NCBI GenBank assembly: GCA_002389705.1
Contig: DGQJ01000145.1
Coordinates: forward strand, 1-5,279
DNA: 5,279 nt
DNA from: Bacteroidales bacterium UBA4417
GTDB taxonomy: Bacteria; Bacteroidota; Bacteroidia; Bacteroidales; UBA4417
Direction: 5' to 3'
Notes under the pieces: generated by a model
Seen by the model: the letters and a program-made list of their open reading frames with translations, nothing else
What the model was told of the DNA's origin: nothing
Databases searched by the model: none
Made by a program: the position numbers and the translations under genes
In this document: one piece after another, positions 1 to 5,279 of the stretch
Numbering within the stretch: the stretch's first letter is position 1
Layout: the number at the start of each line of letters is the position of its first letter

Positions 1-1
1 T

Positions 2-481
2 TTCGATCTGCCTAAAGTTTTTGAACCTTCACTTAAAATAAATATGATGCGTTTCGAACTTTGGGAATCAGGAAATCCAATGATATCCAATTTCAGAGTT
101 GCAGCCGGGCTGCCTGATATGCGGAACAAGCTGCTCACCGAAGGTAAATTGGTAAGTTATGGTATTTATTTTGACGTAAATAAAGATATTGTAAAACCTG
201 AGTCGTATGGTACCCTTAAAGGTATTGCCGATGTACTGAAGGAAAATCCAACCGTGCGCGTAAAAATTGTAGGCTATACTGACAGCGATGGAGCCGACGC
301 CGCTAACCTCGATCTGTCGAAACGACGGAGTGCCGCGGTAAAAGCTGAACTGGTAAAATCTTTCGGAATTGATGCTGCCCGACTCGAATCCGATGGCCTG
401 GGTGAATCCAAACCTGTAGCGCCTAATGACACACCAGCCAATAAGGCAATGAATCGACGGGTTGAATTTATCAAATTGTAA
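2..481 (+). CDS. OmpA-family peptidoglycan-binding protein, copy 1 (3' part only)
   Basis: The reading frame is open from the first bases, so the gene begins upstream; 159 codons are visible. The ATG at 44 is an internal methionine. The codons before it (FDLPKVFEPS) align with VFDIPKAFPE in the complete paralog at 755-2050, which places them inside the same beta domain. From GIYFDVNKD to the end is an OmpA C-terminal domain, the periplasmic module that binds the diaminopimelate peptide of peptidoglycan. In VGYTDSDG...LSKRRSAAVK the aspartate of TD and the second arginine of RR are 15 residues apart, matching the ligand-binding Asp/Arg pair of OmpA (D271/R286 in Acinetobacter OmpA). By homology the missing part should hold a signal peptide, linker and most of the laminin-G-like domain. 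The beta-domain end differs clearly from the paralog (for example MMRFELWESGNPM), whereas the OmpA domain is very similar. A terminator follows 68 bases after the stop. Confidence 0.93.
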   Translation, partial: FDLPKVFEPSLKINMMRFELWESGNPMISNFRVAAGLPDMRNKLLTEGKLVSYGIYFDVNKDIVKPESYGTLKGIADVLKENPTVRVKIVGYTDSDGADAANLDLSKRRSAAVKAELVKSFGIDAARLESDGLGESKPVAPNDTPANKAMNRRVEFIKL

Positions 482-549
482 TACTCATCAATAAAGTTGA
501 AGCATACATATAACTGTTTTGACTTGGATATTGCAACTTTACCTGTGAA

Positions 550-585
550 CGGCAACCTTTTTCAGGTTGTCGTTTTGCTTTTTTT
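550..585 (+). terminator. Rho-independent terminator after OmpA copy 1
   Basis: The left arm CGGCAACCT (550-558) pairs with AGGTTGTCG (564-572). This is a 9-bp stem with one G-U pair and a five-base loop (TTTTC). It is followed by TTTTGC and a run of seven T (579-585). Only the + strand has the T tract, so it ends the transcript of the first OmpA gene. Confidence 0.8.
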
Positions 586-690
586 ACTGGTTTCGGTATA
601 ATGCTGTATAAATTTTGCTATATTTACATCAGCTGAATATATTCCTCGTTCTCTTACAAAATCCCTGAAAAAAGGGATACCCTGGTCCAT
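562..690 (-). CDS. Possible small ORF of 42 codons, minus strand, unrecognised
   Basis: The complement holds an open frame from ATG (688-690) to TGA (562-564). The frame stays open about ten codons further upstream (IPVITKLKHE) before a stop. The predicted peptide begins MDQGIPFFRDFVRERG and continues with a helix-like mix of charged and hydrophobic residues, ending in a Lys/Thr-rich tail. It reads more like protein than a random AT-rich translation, but it has no clear ribosome binding site. Its last codons lie inside the + strand terminator and its third positions are AT-rich compared with the neighbouring genes. It could be a small gene, the remnant of a decayed gene, or chance. I do not recognise the peptide. 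Confidence 0.2.
   Translation of the reverse strand: MDQGIPFFRDFVRERGIYSADVNIAKFIQHYTETSKKSKTTT
661..678. repeat. Perfect 6-bp inverted repeat in the intergenic region
   Basis: ATCCCT (661-666) and AGGGAT (673-678) are perfect complements around a six-base GAAAAA spacer. No T tract follows on either strand, so this is not a terminator. It lies 22 bases upstream of a possible -7 box (700-707), roughly where a regulator or the -33 contact would sit. An operator role is inference only. Confidence 0.4.
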
Positions 691-699
691 CTCATGTTT

Positions 700-707
700 T
701 AGTTTTG
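700..707 (+). promoter_or_regulatory. Possible Bacteroidota-type promoter -7 box for OmpA copy 2
   Basis: TAGTTTTG matches the Bacteroidota -7 consensus TAnnTTTG at every fixed position. It would start transcription near 713-716, giving a 5' leader of about 40 bases before the ATG at 755. No convincing TTG -33 element is seen at the expected distance. A second near-match, TATATTTA at 619-626, is an alternative. A promoter is needed here because a terminator separates this gene from the one before. Confidence 0.3.
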
Positions 708-754
708 TTATTACCGGAATGTGTCATATAATCATTTAGTTAATCTCAAAAATC

Positions 755-2050
755 ATGAAAACGATCATCATGAAATTTCTTACATTTCTCCTTTTGGGTT
801 TAGTAACCTATGCCAATGCACAAATTATCAATGTTCCGAAACGCGTGCAGACAAAGGCAGTGAACCGGATTAATCATCAGATCGATAAAGGTATTGACAA
901 GGGGCTCGATGCTGTTGAAGACAGTATTTTTGGCACCAACAAAAAGTCGACTCCGCCGGCAACACAAAAAACTGATCCCAAGGCAACAGGGACAGGTGTT
1001 GCCGCCACCAGCAGCCAGGCTGGTGGGAAACAGGATCAACCAACATTACAGTCTTATTCGAGGTACGACTTTGTTCCCGGTGAAAAAGTGATATTTTTTG
1101 AAGATTTCAGCCAGGATGCCATTGGCGATTTTCCGGCCTTATGGAACACCAACGGATCAGCTGAGGTGGTCACAACAAATTTGTTCCCTGGAAACTGGAT
1201 GAAGTTTGATGGAGGTGAATCTGTCTGGACTGATGCGTTACTTAAACTGCCCGACAACTACACCCTGGAGTTCGATGTGATTCCTGTTAAAGACAAAGAA
1301 AACCATGAGCCTGGTTTCATGATGCGGCTGATGCAGGCTAAAAATGTGAAAGCCTGGGATGCCGGTACAGTGCCTGGCAAGGGCGGATTCCAGTTCCATA
1401 CCGATTATGGTCGGCCTTTTTACAGCACCTGGCTCTATGGCACTGAGTGTGAACAGTTGAAAGTTGAAGGATACAAGGACGATGCAAACCTCAGGCAAAA
1501 AACCAATCAAAAATATCATATAGCCATTTGGGTTCAAAAGTCCAGGTTACGACTTTATCAAAACGAGGATAAAGTATTCGATATACCCAAAGCATTTCCG
1601 GAGGGATGCGTAAAGCCCGACAGAATCAGGTTCGAAAGAGGTGCTGCCATGGTGAGCAATATCCGGATAGCAGTTGGTGCTCCTGACATGCGCAACAAAC
1701 TGATGACCGAAGGCAAACTGGTTACCTATGGCATTTATTTCGATGTAAATAAAGATGTGGTAAAACCCGAATCGTACGGAACCCTGAAAGAAATAGCCAA
1801 AATTCTGAACGAAGTACCCGATGTTAAGGTAAAAATTGTTGGGCATACCGATAGCGACGGTGCCGATGCCGCTAACCTCGATCTGTCGAAACGCCGGGCA
1901 GCTTCAGTAAAAACCGAGCTTGTTAAAAATTTTGGCGTTAATGGCGACCGGCTGGTTACCGATGGCATGGGCGAAAGTCAGCCTGTTGCTCCAAACGATA
2001 CACCGGCCAACAAAGCACTGAACCGCAGGGTTGAATTTATAAAGATGTAA
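755..2050 (+). CDS. OmpA-family protein with laminin-G-like domain, copy 2 (complete)
   Basis: A 431-residue exported protein expected to bind peptidoglycan. Residues 1-22 are a signal peptide with cleavage ANA|Q; a second in-frame ATG at codon 6 is a weaker start option. Residues about 28-60 form an amphipathic helix with a DKGIDKGLD pattern, and 61-100 are a Thr/Ala/Gly/Lys-rich flexible linker. Residues about 105-310 (from VIFFEDFSQD) resemble the laminin-G/concanavalin-like beta domain found in Bacteroidota OmpA proteins. Residues about 323-431 are the OmpA C-terminal domain: GIYFDVNKD, GHTDSDG with D366, LSKRRAASV with R381 (the Asp/Arg pair that grips diaminopimelate), and the closing NRRVEF. 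No OmpA-type membrane barrel is present, so it is likely periplasmic or attached to the outer membrane in another way. C232 and C285 could form a disulfide; the visible part of copy 1 lacks the C285 equivalent. The stop codon overlaps the first possible start of the lipoprotein gene. The fold of the middle domain is inferred from layout. Confidence 0.93.
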   Translation: MKTIIMKFLTFLLLGLVTYANAQIINVPKRVQTKAVNRINHQIDKGIDKGLDAVEDSIFGTNKKSTPPATQKTDPKATGTGVAATSSQAGGKQDQPTLQSYSRYDFVPGEKVIFFEDFSQDAIGDFPALWNTNGSAEVVTTNLFPGNWMKFDGGESVWTDALLKLPDNYTLEFDVIPVKDKENHEPGFMMRLMQAKNVKAWDAGTVPGKGGFQFHTDYGRPFYSTWLYGTECEQLKVEGYKDDANLRQKTNQKYHIAIWVQKSRLRLYQNEDKVFDIPKAFPEGCVKPDRIRFERGAAMVSNIRIAVGAPDMRNKLMTEGKLVTYGIYFDVNKDVVKPESYGTLKEIAKILNEVPDVKVKIVGHTDSDGADAANLDLSKRRAASVKTELVKNFGVNGDRLVTDGMGESQPVAPNDTPANKALNRRVEFIKM

Positions 2051-2091
2051 TGTTCATTCCTCTTTTTAGTGCACTCGAACAAATTTGGGTT

Positions 2092-2607
2092 ATGAAAACA
2101 AATGCCTGTGTTCCGATCAATAGACTCTGTACAACCATTCTGCTCCTGTTGATTATTTTGATAAACGGATGCCAGAAGGATGATACAAAGGATGAGCCCA
2201 AGGTAGTCAGTTATGCTGATCTTTCATGGGCCAATATTAAGGCCAAAGAAGCACAGATGTCGGTAGCTCCGCTGGTAATCTCTAATTCGGGAGGTATTTA
2301 TTTTAAGGCCGGCGACATAATTTTTTACAAAACCAGCCTCGGAAATATTGGTAAAATGGAAGTGATTTCGGTTGACCAGGCCGATAATTATAAATTAACA
2401 TTTAAAGCAGTAACCTACAAAGCCGATGGTACGATGTTGAGCTCATGCACAACCCTGTCAATACGCGGAACCTGGCTTTGTGACCTCGATACCATGACTG
2501 AGGTTGATGAAGACGGAACGCAGGATTTCTGGGTTGAAAGGTTAAATCCTACGGATACAAACCTGGAACCTAAAATAAATGCAATCTTTGTAAGGTGCAC
2601 CAATTAA
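2092..2607 (+). CDS. Small lipoprotein with surface-export signal, unknown function
   Basis: From the ATG at 2092 the product is 171 residues. Residues 1-26 are a lipoprotein signal peptide: an n-region with Arg, the hydrophobic run TTILLLLIILI, then NG before the lipidated C27. The next residues are QKDDTKDE. This matches the lipoprotein export signal described in Capnocytophaga canimorsus (consensus QKDDE just after the cysteine), which sends lipoproteins to the cell surface. The mature part looks beta-rich, with GGIYFKAGDIIFYKT, GKMEVISVD, a YKLTFKAVTYKADG strand pair and IRGTWLCDLD. It has three further cysteines (C119, C130, C169). I do not recognise the family. An earlier in-frame ATG at 2050 overlaps the OmpA stop (TAATG) and would add 14 residues, MFIPLFSALEQIWV. 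I prefer 2092 because it gives a normal n-region, although neither start has a clear Shine-Dalgarno site. With only 41 bases or less between the genes and no terminator, it is probably co-transcribed with OmpA copy 2. Confidence 0.85.
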   Translation: MKTNACVPINRLCTTILLLLIILINGCQKDDTKDEPKVVSYADLSWANIKAKEAQMSVAPLVISNSGGIYFKAGDIIFYKTSLGNIGKMEVISVDQADNYKLTFKAVTYKADGTMLSSCTTLSIRGTWLCDLDTMTEVDEDGTQDFWVERLNPTDTNLEPKINAIFVRCTN

Positions 2608-2614
2608 GGCAGTT

Positions 2615-2649
2615 AAACCCTGGTGCCAGGATATGATACCAGGGTTTTT
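2615..2649 (+). terminator. Strong rho-independent terminator after the lipoprotein gene
   Basis: AAACCCTGGT (2615-2624) and ACCAGGGTTT (2638-2647) form a perfect 10-bp stem around a 13-base loop, and the T run extends to 2649. It begins 7 bases after the lipoprotein stop codon. The 5' A tract would also give partial bidirectional symmetry, but no gene on the other strand needs it. Confidence 0.88.
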
Positions 2650-2658
2650 ACAGCTTAT

Positions 2659-2666
2659 TCAGTTTG
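2659..2666 (+). promoter_or_regulatory. Weak candidate promoter for the 2753 transcription unit
   Basis: TCAGTTTG matches the Bacteroidota -7 consensus TAnnTTTG except for C at the second position. It would give a leader of about 80 bases before the ATG at 2753. A promoter is expected between the terminator ending at 2649 and that gene, but no clear -33 element supports this exact site. The leader also contains an imperfect palindrome, TGCCAGCAAAGCAGGCA (2707-2723). Confidence 0.2.
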
Positions 2667-2752
2667 CATTGAACCATTAAAAATGGACTTATGAAATAGC
2701 CCTGTCTGCCAGCAAAGCAGGCATCTGATCGGTGTAAAATAAATAATATCCA

Positions 2753-3745
2753 ATGAAAACGATTTTACTTGCAATTGTCCTTTTGTTGAGTGGCAGTATG
2801 GTGAGTGCACAAATAACACCGGAAGCACTCCTGAAAAAAACTCCGTCCCTGCCCAAAGATTCCTGCAACATCAGCCGGGCTGATAAGGAAACTTTTGTTC
2901 AGCAAGTTAACGCGCTTCTGGAAGAAACTGACAACGAAATAACCAGGCTGAACCAGGAAATTGATAAAGCTGGTTCCACCAACGAAGAACGCGCCAGGGA
3001 AACTGCGCTAAAGCAAATGTCGCAGCAGTATGGCATGTCAGAAGAAGATATTGCCAAAATGAAGAATGCAAAAAATCTTTCGGCTGCGGATAAACAGGCC
3101 CTGGTCAACAACATGATGATGAAACAGGCAAACATGACAATGGACGAAGCTAAGAATCTTTCGAAGCTTGATGATGCCGGCAAAAAAGCGTATGCCGAAG
3201 CCTTAGCGACTGAAAAAATGGCTGAAGTGCAGGCTAATCCAACCCAGTATCCGGTAAATAATACCGGGAAGAATATGCAGGCATTGGTAGTTGAACAACA
3301 AACTCTTACAGGAAAATTATCTGCCAATAGCCAGAAAATTGGCAACCTGTATGCCTCCATTGATAATGACCCTTCGGGTAAGGAAATGCTCAGGAAAATT
3401 GACGAATGGCACAAAAAATTAATGACGATGACAGGTATAGATTATGGACAGGGAAAACAGATGGACTCATTATCGGATCTGATCAGGAATGAGCAGGTAA
3501 AATACTGCAGCAAGTTCACACCCCGGTACAGGGCAGCACTGCACCAGCATCTGGCATTGGTTAAAGCATCTATACCCGATTACCGCCAACTGGGAGCTAT
3601 TAACGCCGAAATGATTAAAATGCAATATGGGCTGGTTCTTGCACCCGAAAATGCCGAACTGGGTGGTATAAAGGCTGTAAATGAGTACCTGGGCAAACTG
3701 GGCAATGCCTTTAAATACAATCTCTTTTTCCCTGAGGAAAATTAA
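2753..3745 (+). CDS. Secreted helical protein of unknown function
   Basis: A 330-residue product with a signal peptide, MKTILLAIVLLLSGSMVSA, cleaved before Q20. The start is the only one that gives a signal peptide; an A-rich stretch precedes it rather than a Shine-Dalgarno site. The mature protein is almost entirely predicted helix. A coiled-coil-like stretch lies around 46-75 (VNALLEETDNEITRLNQEI). A Met-rich helical region follows at about 86-156, in which AKNLS occurs twice, 27 residues apart (106 and 133). Another long helix spans about 172-200. A conserved-looking segment, MTGIDYGQGKQMDSL, sits near 226-240, and the protein ends in an aromatic patch, AFKYNLFF. There are only two cysteines in the mature chain (C38 and C252), which could form one disulfide. 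No catalytic motif, membrane segment or peptidoglycan-binding module is visible. It starts a new unit after a terminator and is probably co-transcribed with the TPR gene 53 bases downstream. A scaffold or chaperone-like periplasmic role is only a guess. Confidence 0.85.
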   Translation: MKTILLAIVLLLSGSMVSAQITPEALLKKTPSLPKDSCNISRADKETFVQQVNALLEETDNEITRLNQEIDKAGSTNEERARETALKQMSQQYGMSEEDIAKMKNAKNLSAADKQALVNNMMMKQANMTMDEAKNLSKLDDAGKKAYAEALATEKMAEVQANPTQYPVNNTGKNMQALVVEQQTLTGKLSANSQKIGNLYASIDNDPSGKEMLRKIDEWHKKLMTMTGIDYGQGKQMDSLSDLIRNEQVKYCSKFTPRYRAALHQHLALVKASIPDYRQLGAINAEMIKMQYGLVLAPENAELGGIKAVNEYLGKLGNAFKYNLFFPEEN

Positions 3746-3798
3746 TTCCTGTTACCGGTTTATCTCAACTTTAAACTCAAATGCCTAATTGGAGAATT

Positions 3799-5279
3799 AT
3801 GAAGCACTTTCTGATCTCATTTTTAGTTCTCTTTTTGATGCTTTCGGGCTCGGCACAAAATAAGCTTTCGTCCGACCAAATCAGGCAGCAAATGGCTAAA
3901 ATCCGCCAGACTACCAACTGGAACGATCCGGCTGCTGCAAAAAAGGCAAATGCAGAGATTAAAAAACTGGCTGAGCAACTGAATGGGGGTAAGCCAGCGG
4001 TTCCATTCGGCAGCATTACGCAGCCCGCAAATTCGGCCCCGGCAAACTACATTTCGAAAACCGCTGCAACACCCGAAAATATACTTGCTATCGCCGACCG
4101 TTTCTACAAACGAGCCTATAAGGCGCTCGATGCAATCTCGAAAAACCAGTTTGACCTCGACTATAAAAAGGCCGGTGCTGATAAATTCAGCCTGAAAGCT
4201 GTTAGGCAACTTACAACTACAGGCGCGCTGCTTATAACCTTTGGCAACGATCATAACCTGGCGTGTGTTTACCTCGCCTCGGCGGTCAAATCTATTCCGG
4301 CCGACACACTCTCGGTCAACAATTTCGGTGGTTACCTCCGTATTATTGACTCCACGGCAACCTCGCTTCCTGTACTGCTTTATGCCAATAAACTCTTCAG
4401 CCAGAGCCCGGTTATCCTCACCCAGATCGGTTGCAGTTATTTCGAACTAAATGACCATAAACATGCCGAACATTACCTGAAAGAGGCGCTCAAATTCAAC
4501 CCGGATTTTGGCCAGGCACACACTGCATTGTGCGAGCTTTATATAAAGCAGGGGCGTTTGCAGGATGCAATACTTGAGTTGTTTGCCGGCGTAAAAGGGA
4601 TGGCCTGTTCATACAAGCAGGCATCGGCAAATTTCTCGTACATGCAGCAGGCAGCTGAAAAGTCGGATACCAAGGAGGAATTTTGGGGCGAAACCCGCAA
4701 GCAAATGAGTCCTGAAGAGGCTCTCGCCCCGCTGGTACCTGAAAATCCGAAACTTAAAATGCCCGGTTTCCCCAACTGCCTGAAACTCGAAGACTGGATG
4801 GAAGGTGGAGGTTATGCATCAGCGGTACAGGCATATGAAAGGTTTCATGGTCAGCTTATGAAATTTGTTTCCGAGATTCAGCAGGTACATATGCAGGCAC
4901 CCAACCTGCCCCCGAATGCCGTGTTACGCGACTATCCCAACGAACGCTTTGCCCTGGATTGCATCCTGGAATACTTTTTTCAGAAATCGAAAAAGGAAGC
5001 CGATGACTACAAGGATAAGCTTGATGAAATAATGAAAAAGGTAGAAAAAGAATCGGATGCTTATTTTCAGATCAAGGAGGGTTATACCAAAGAATATTTG
5101 AAATGTGCCGATGGTTGCGGTAACGATGGATATTGTATAGAAGAGTGCCACAGGGTATATTGCACCAAAGAATGCCCTGCCACCAATATTTATAACAGTA
5201 AATTGCAGGGATATTATGAAGATTGCCTGGCTATCTTTAAAACCACTGCGGATAATCAGAAAGAGATCCTCGACGACAT
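3799..5279 (+). CDS. Secreted TPR protein with cysteine cluster (3' end beyond window)
   Basis: The frame runs open to the last base, so the gene is cut at its 3' end; 493 codons are visible. I chose the ATG at 3799 because GGAGA sits at 3791-3795, just upstream, and it gives a clean signal peptide MKHFLISFLVLFLMLSGSA cleaved before Q20. An ATG at 3781 would add MPNWRI. After a helical stretch (about 24-58) and a Pro/Ala linker (about 62-85) come four TPR-like helical repeats at about 134-167, 170-204, 204-235 and 236-269. The third is the clearest (IGCSYFELNDHKHAEHYL, ending NP). TPRs are protein-protein interaction modules. A second helical region follows, with a strongly charged coiled-coil-like helix at about 395-434. 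Then come six cysteines within 24 residues (C436, C440, C446, C450, C455, C459), forming three CX3C units, and a further C476. It probably shares a transcript with the helical protein upstream. The partner and function are unknown. Confidence 0.88.
   Translation, partial: MKHFLISFLVLFLMLSGSAQNKLSSDQIRQQMAKIRQTTNWNDPAAAKKANAEIKKLAEQLNGGKPAVPFGSITQPANSAPANYISKTAATPENILAIADRFYKRAYKALDAISKNQFDLDYKKAGADKFSLKAVRQLTTTGALLITFGNDHNLACVYLASAVKSIPADTLSVNNFGGYLRIIDSTATSLPVLLYANKLFSQSPVILTQIGCSYFELNDHKHAEHYLKEALKFNPDFGQAHTALCELYIKQGRLQDAILELFAGVKGMACSYKQASANFSYMQQAAEKSDTKEEFWGETRKQMSPEEALAPLVPENPKLKMPGFPNCLKLEDWMEGGGYASAVQAYERFHGQLMKFVSEIQQVHMQAPNLPPNAVLRDYPNERFALDCILEYFFQKSKKEADDYKDKLDEIMKKVEKESDAYFQIKEGYTKEYLKCADGCGNDGYCIEECHRVYCTKECPATNIYNSKLQGYYEDCLAIFKTTADNQKEILDD

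Noticed and set aside
44..481. ATG at 44 as the true start of the first OmpA gene
   Set aside because: The frame is open to the window edge and the codons before 44 align with the interior of the complete paralog, so 44 is an internal methionine.
518..541. TTTTGACTTGG...CAACTTTA as a promoter after the first OmpA gene
   Set aside because: The spacing between the two boxes is only about 12 bases and the -7 match is poor. A terminator follows directly.
2899..3414. Minus-strand open frame of 171 codons
   Set aside because: It lies wholly inside the well-supported helical-protein gene, shows a Ser/Phe/Cys-rich composition typical of antisense frames, and has no independent support.
3781..3798. 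ATG at 3781 as start of the TPR gene
   Set aside because: It has no Shine-Dalgarno site, whereas the ATG at 3799 follows GGAGA and gives a typical signal peptide. It remains possible but is less likely.
3777..4254. Minus-strand open frames of 79 and 143 codons over the TPR gene
   Set aside because: They are shadows of the + strand frame from 3799, which has a signal peptide, TPR repeats and a Shine-Dalgarno site and stays open to the window edge.
755..5279. Type IX secretion component (PorE-like OmpA/TPR protein)
   Set aside because: PorE combines TPR, WD40-like and OmpA regions in one protein. Here TPR and OmpA are on separate proteins, no beta-propeller motif is visible, and no other por or gld gene is present.

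Overview
The window looks like chromosomal DNA from a member of the Bacteroidota. The evidence is indirect. Several products have signal peptides ending in A-Q (ANA|Q, SAQ, GSAQ). The Shine-Dalgarno sites are weak and A-rich. One lipoprotein has a QKDD export-type signal directly after its lipid-bearing cysteine. The OmpA proteins have a layout common in that phylum: signal peptide, short helical segment, linker, laminin-G-like beta domain, then an OmpA peptidoglycan-binding domain. Genus and species cannot be told. No rRNA, tRNA, CRISPR array, transposase or phage gene is visible.

Layout, all genes on the + strand. (1) 2-481 is the 3' end of an OmpA-family gene cut by the window edge, followed by a good rho-independent terminator (550-585). 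(2) The 273-base gap 482-754 holds that terminator, a perfect 6-bp inverted repeat, a possible Bacteroidota -7 box and an unexplained 42-codon minus-strand ORF. (3) 755-2050 is a complete OmpA-family gene, a paralog of the first. (4) 2092-2607 (or 2050-2607) encodes a small surface-type lipoprotein of unknown function, close behind or overlapping the OmpA stop codon, and is closed by a strong terminator (2615-2649). (5) 2753-3745 encodes a secreted, highly helical 330-residue protein of unknown function. (6) 3799 to beyond 5279 encodes a secreted TPR protein with a compact cysteine cluster. It is open at the right edge.

Three transcription units are inferred: the end of one carrying OmpA copy 1; OmpA copy 2 plus the lipoprotein; and the helical protein plus the TPR protein. 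Every product visible from its start carries an export signal, so the whole window is devoted to the cell envelope. A reasonable but untested reading is that the OmpA proteins anchor to peptidoglycan while their beta domains, the lipoprotein, the helical protein and the TPR protein form or serve an envelope assembly. No enzyme, toxin or known secretion-system component could be recognised, so the function of the cluster remains open.
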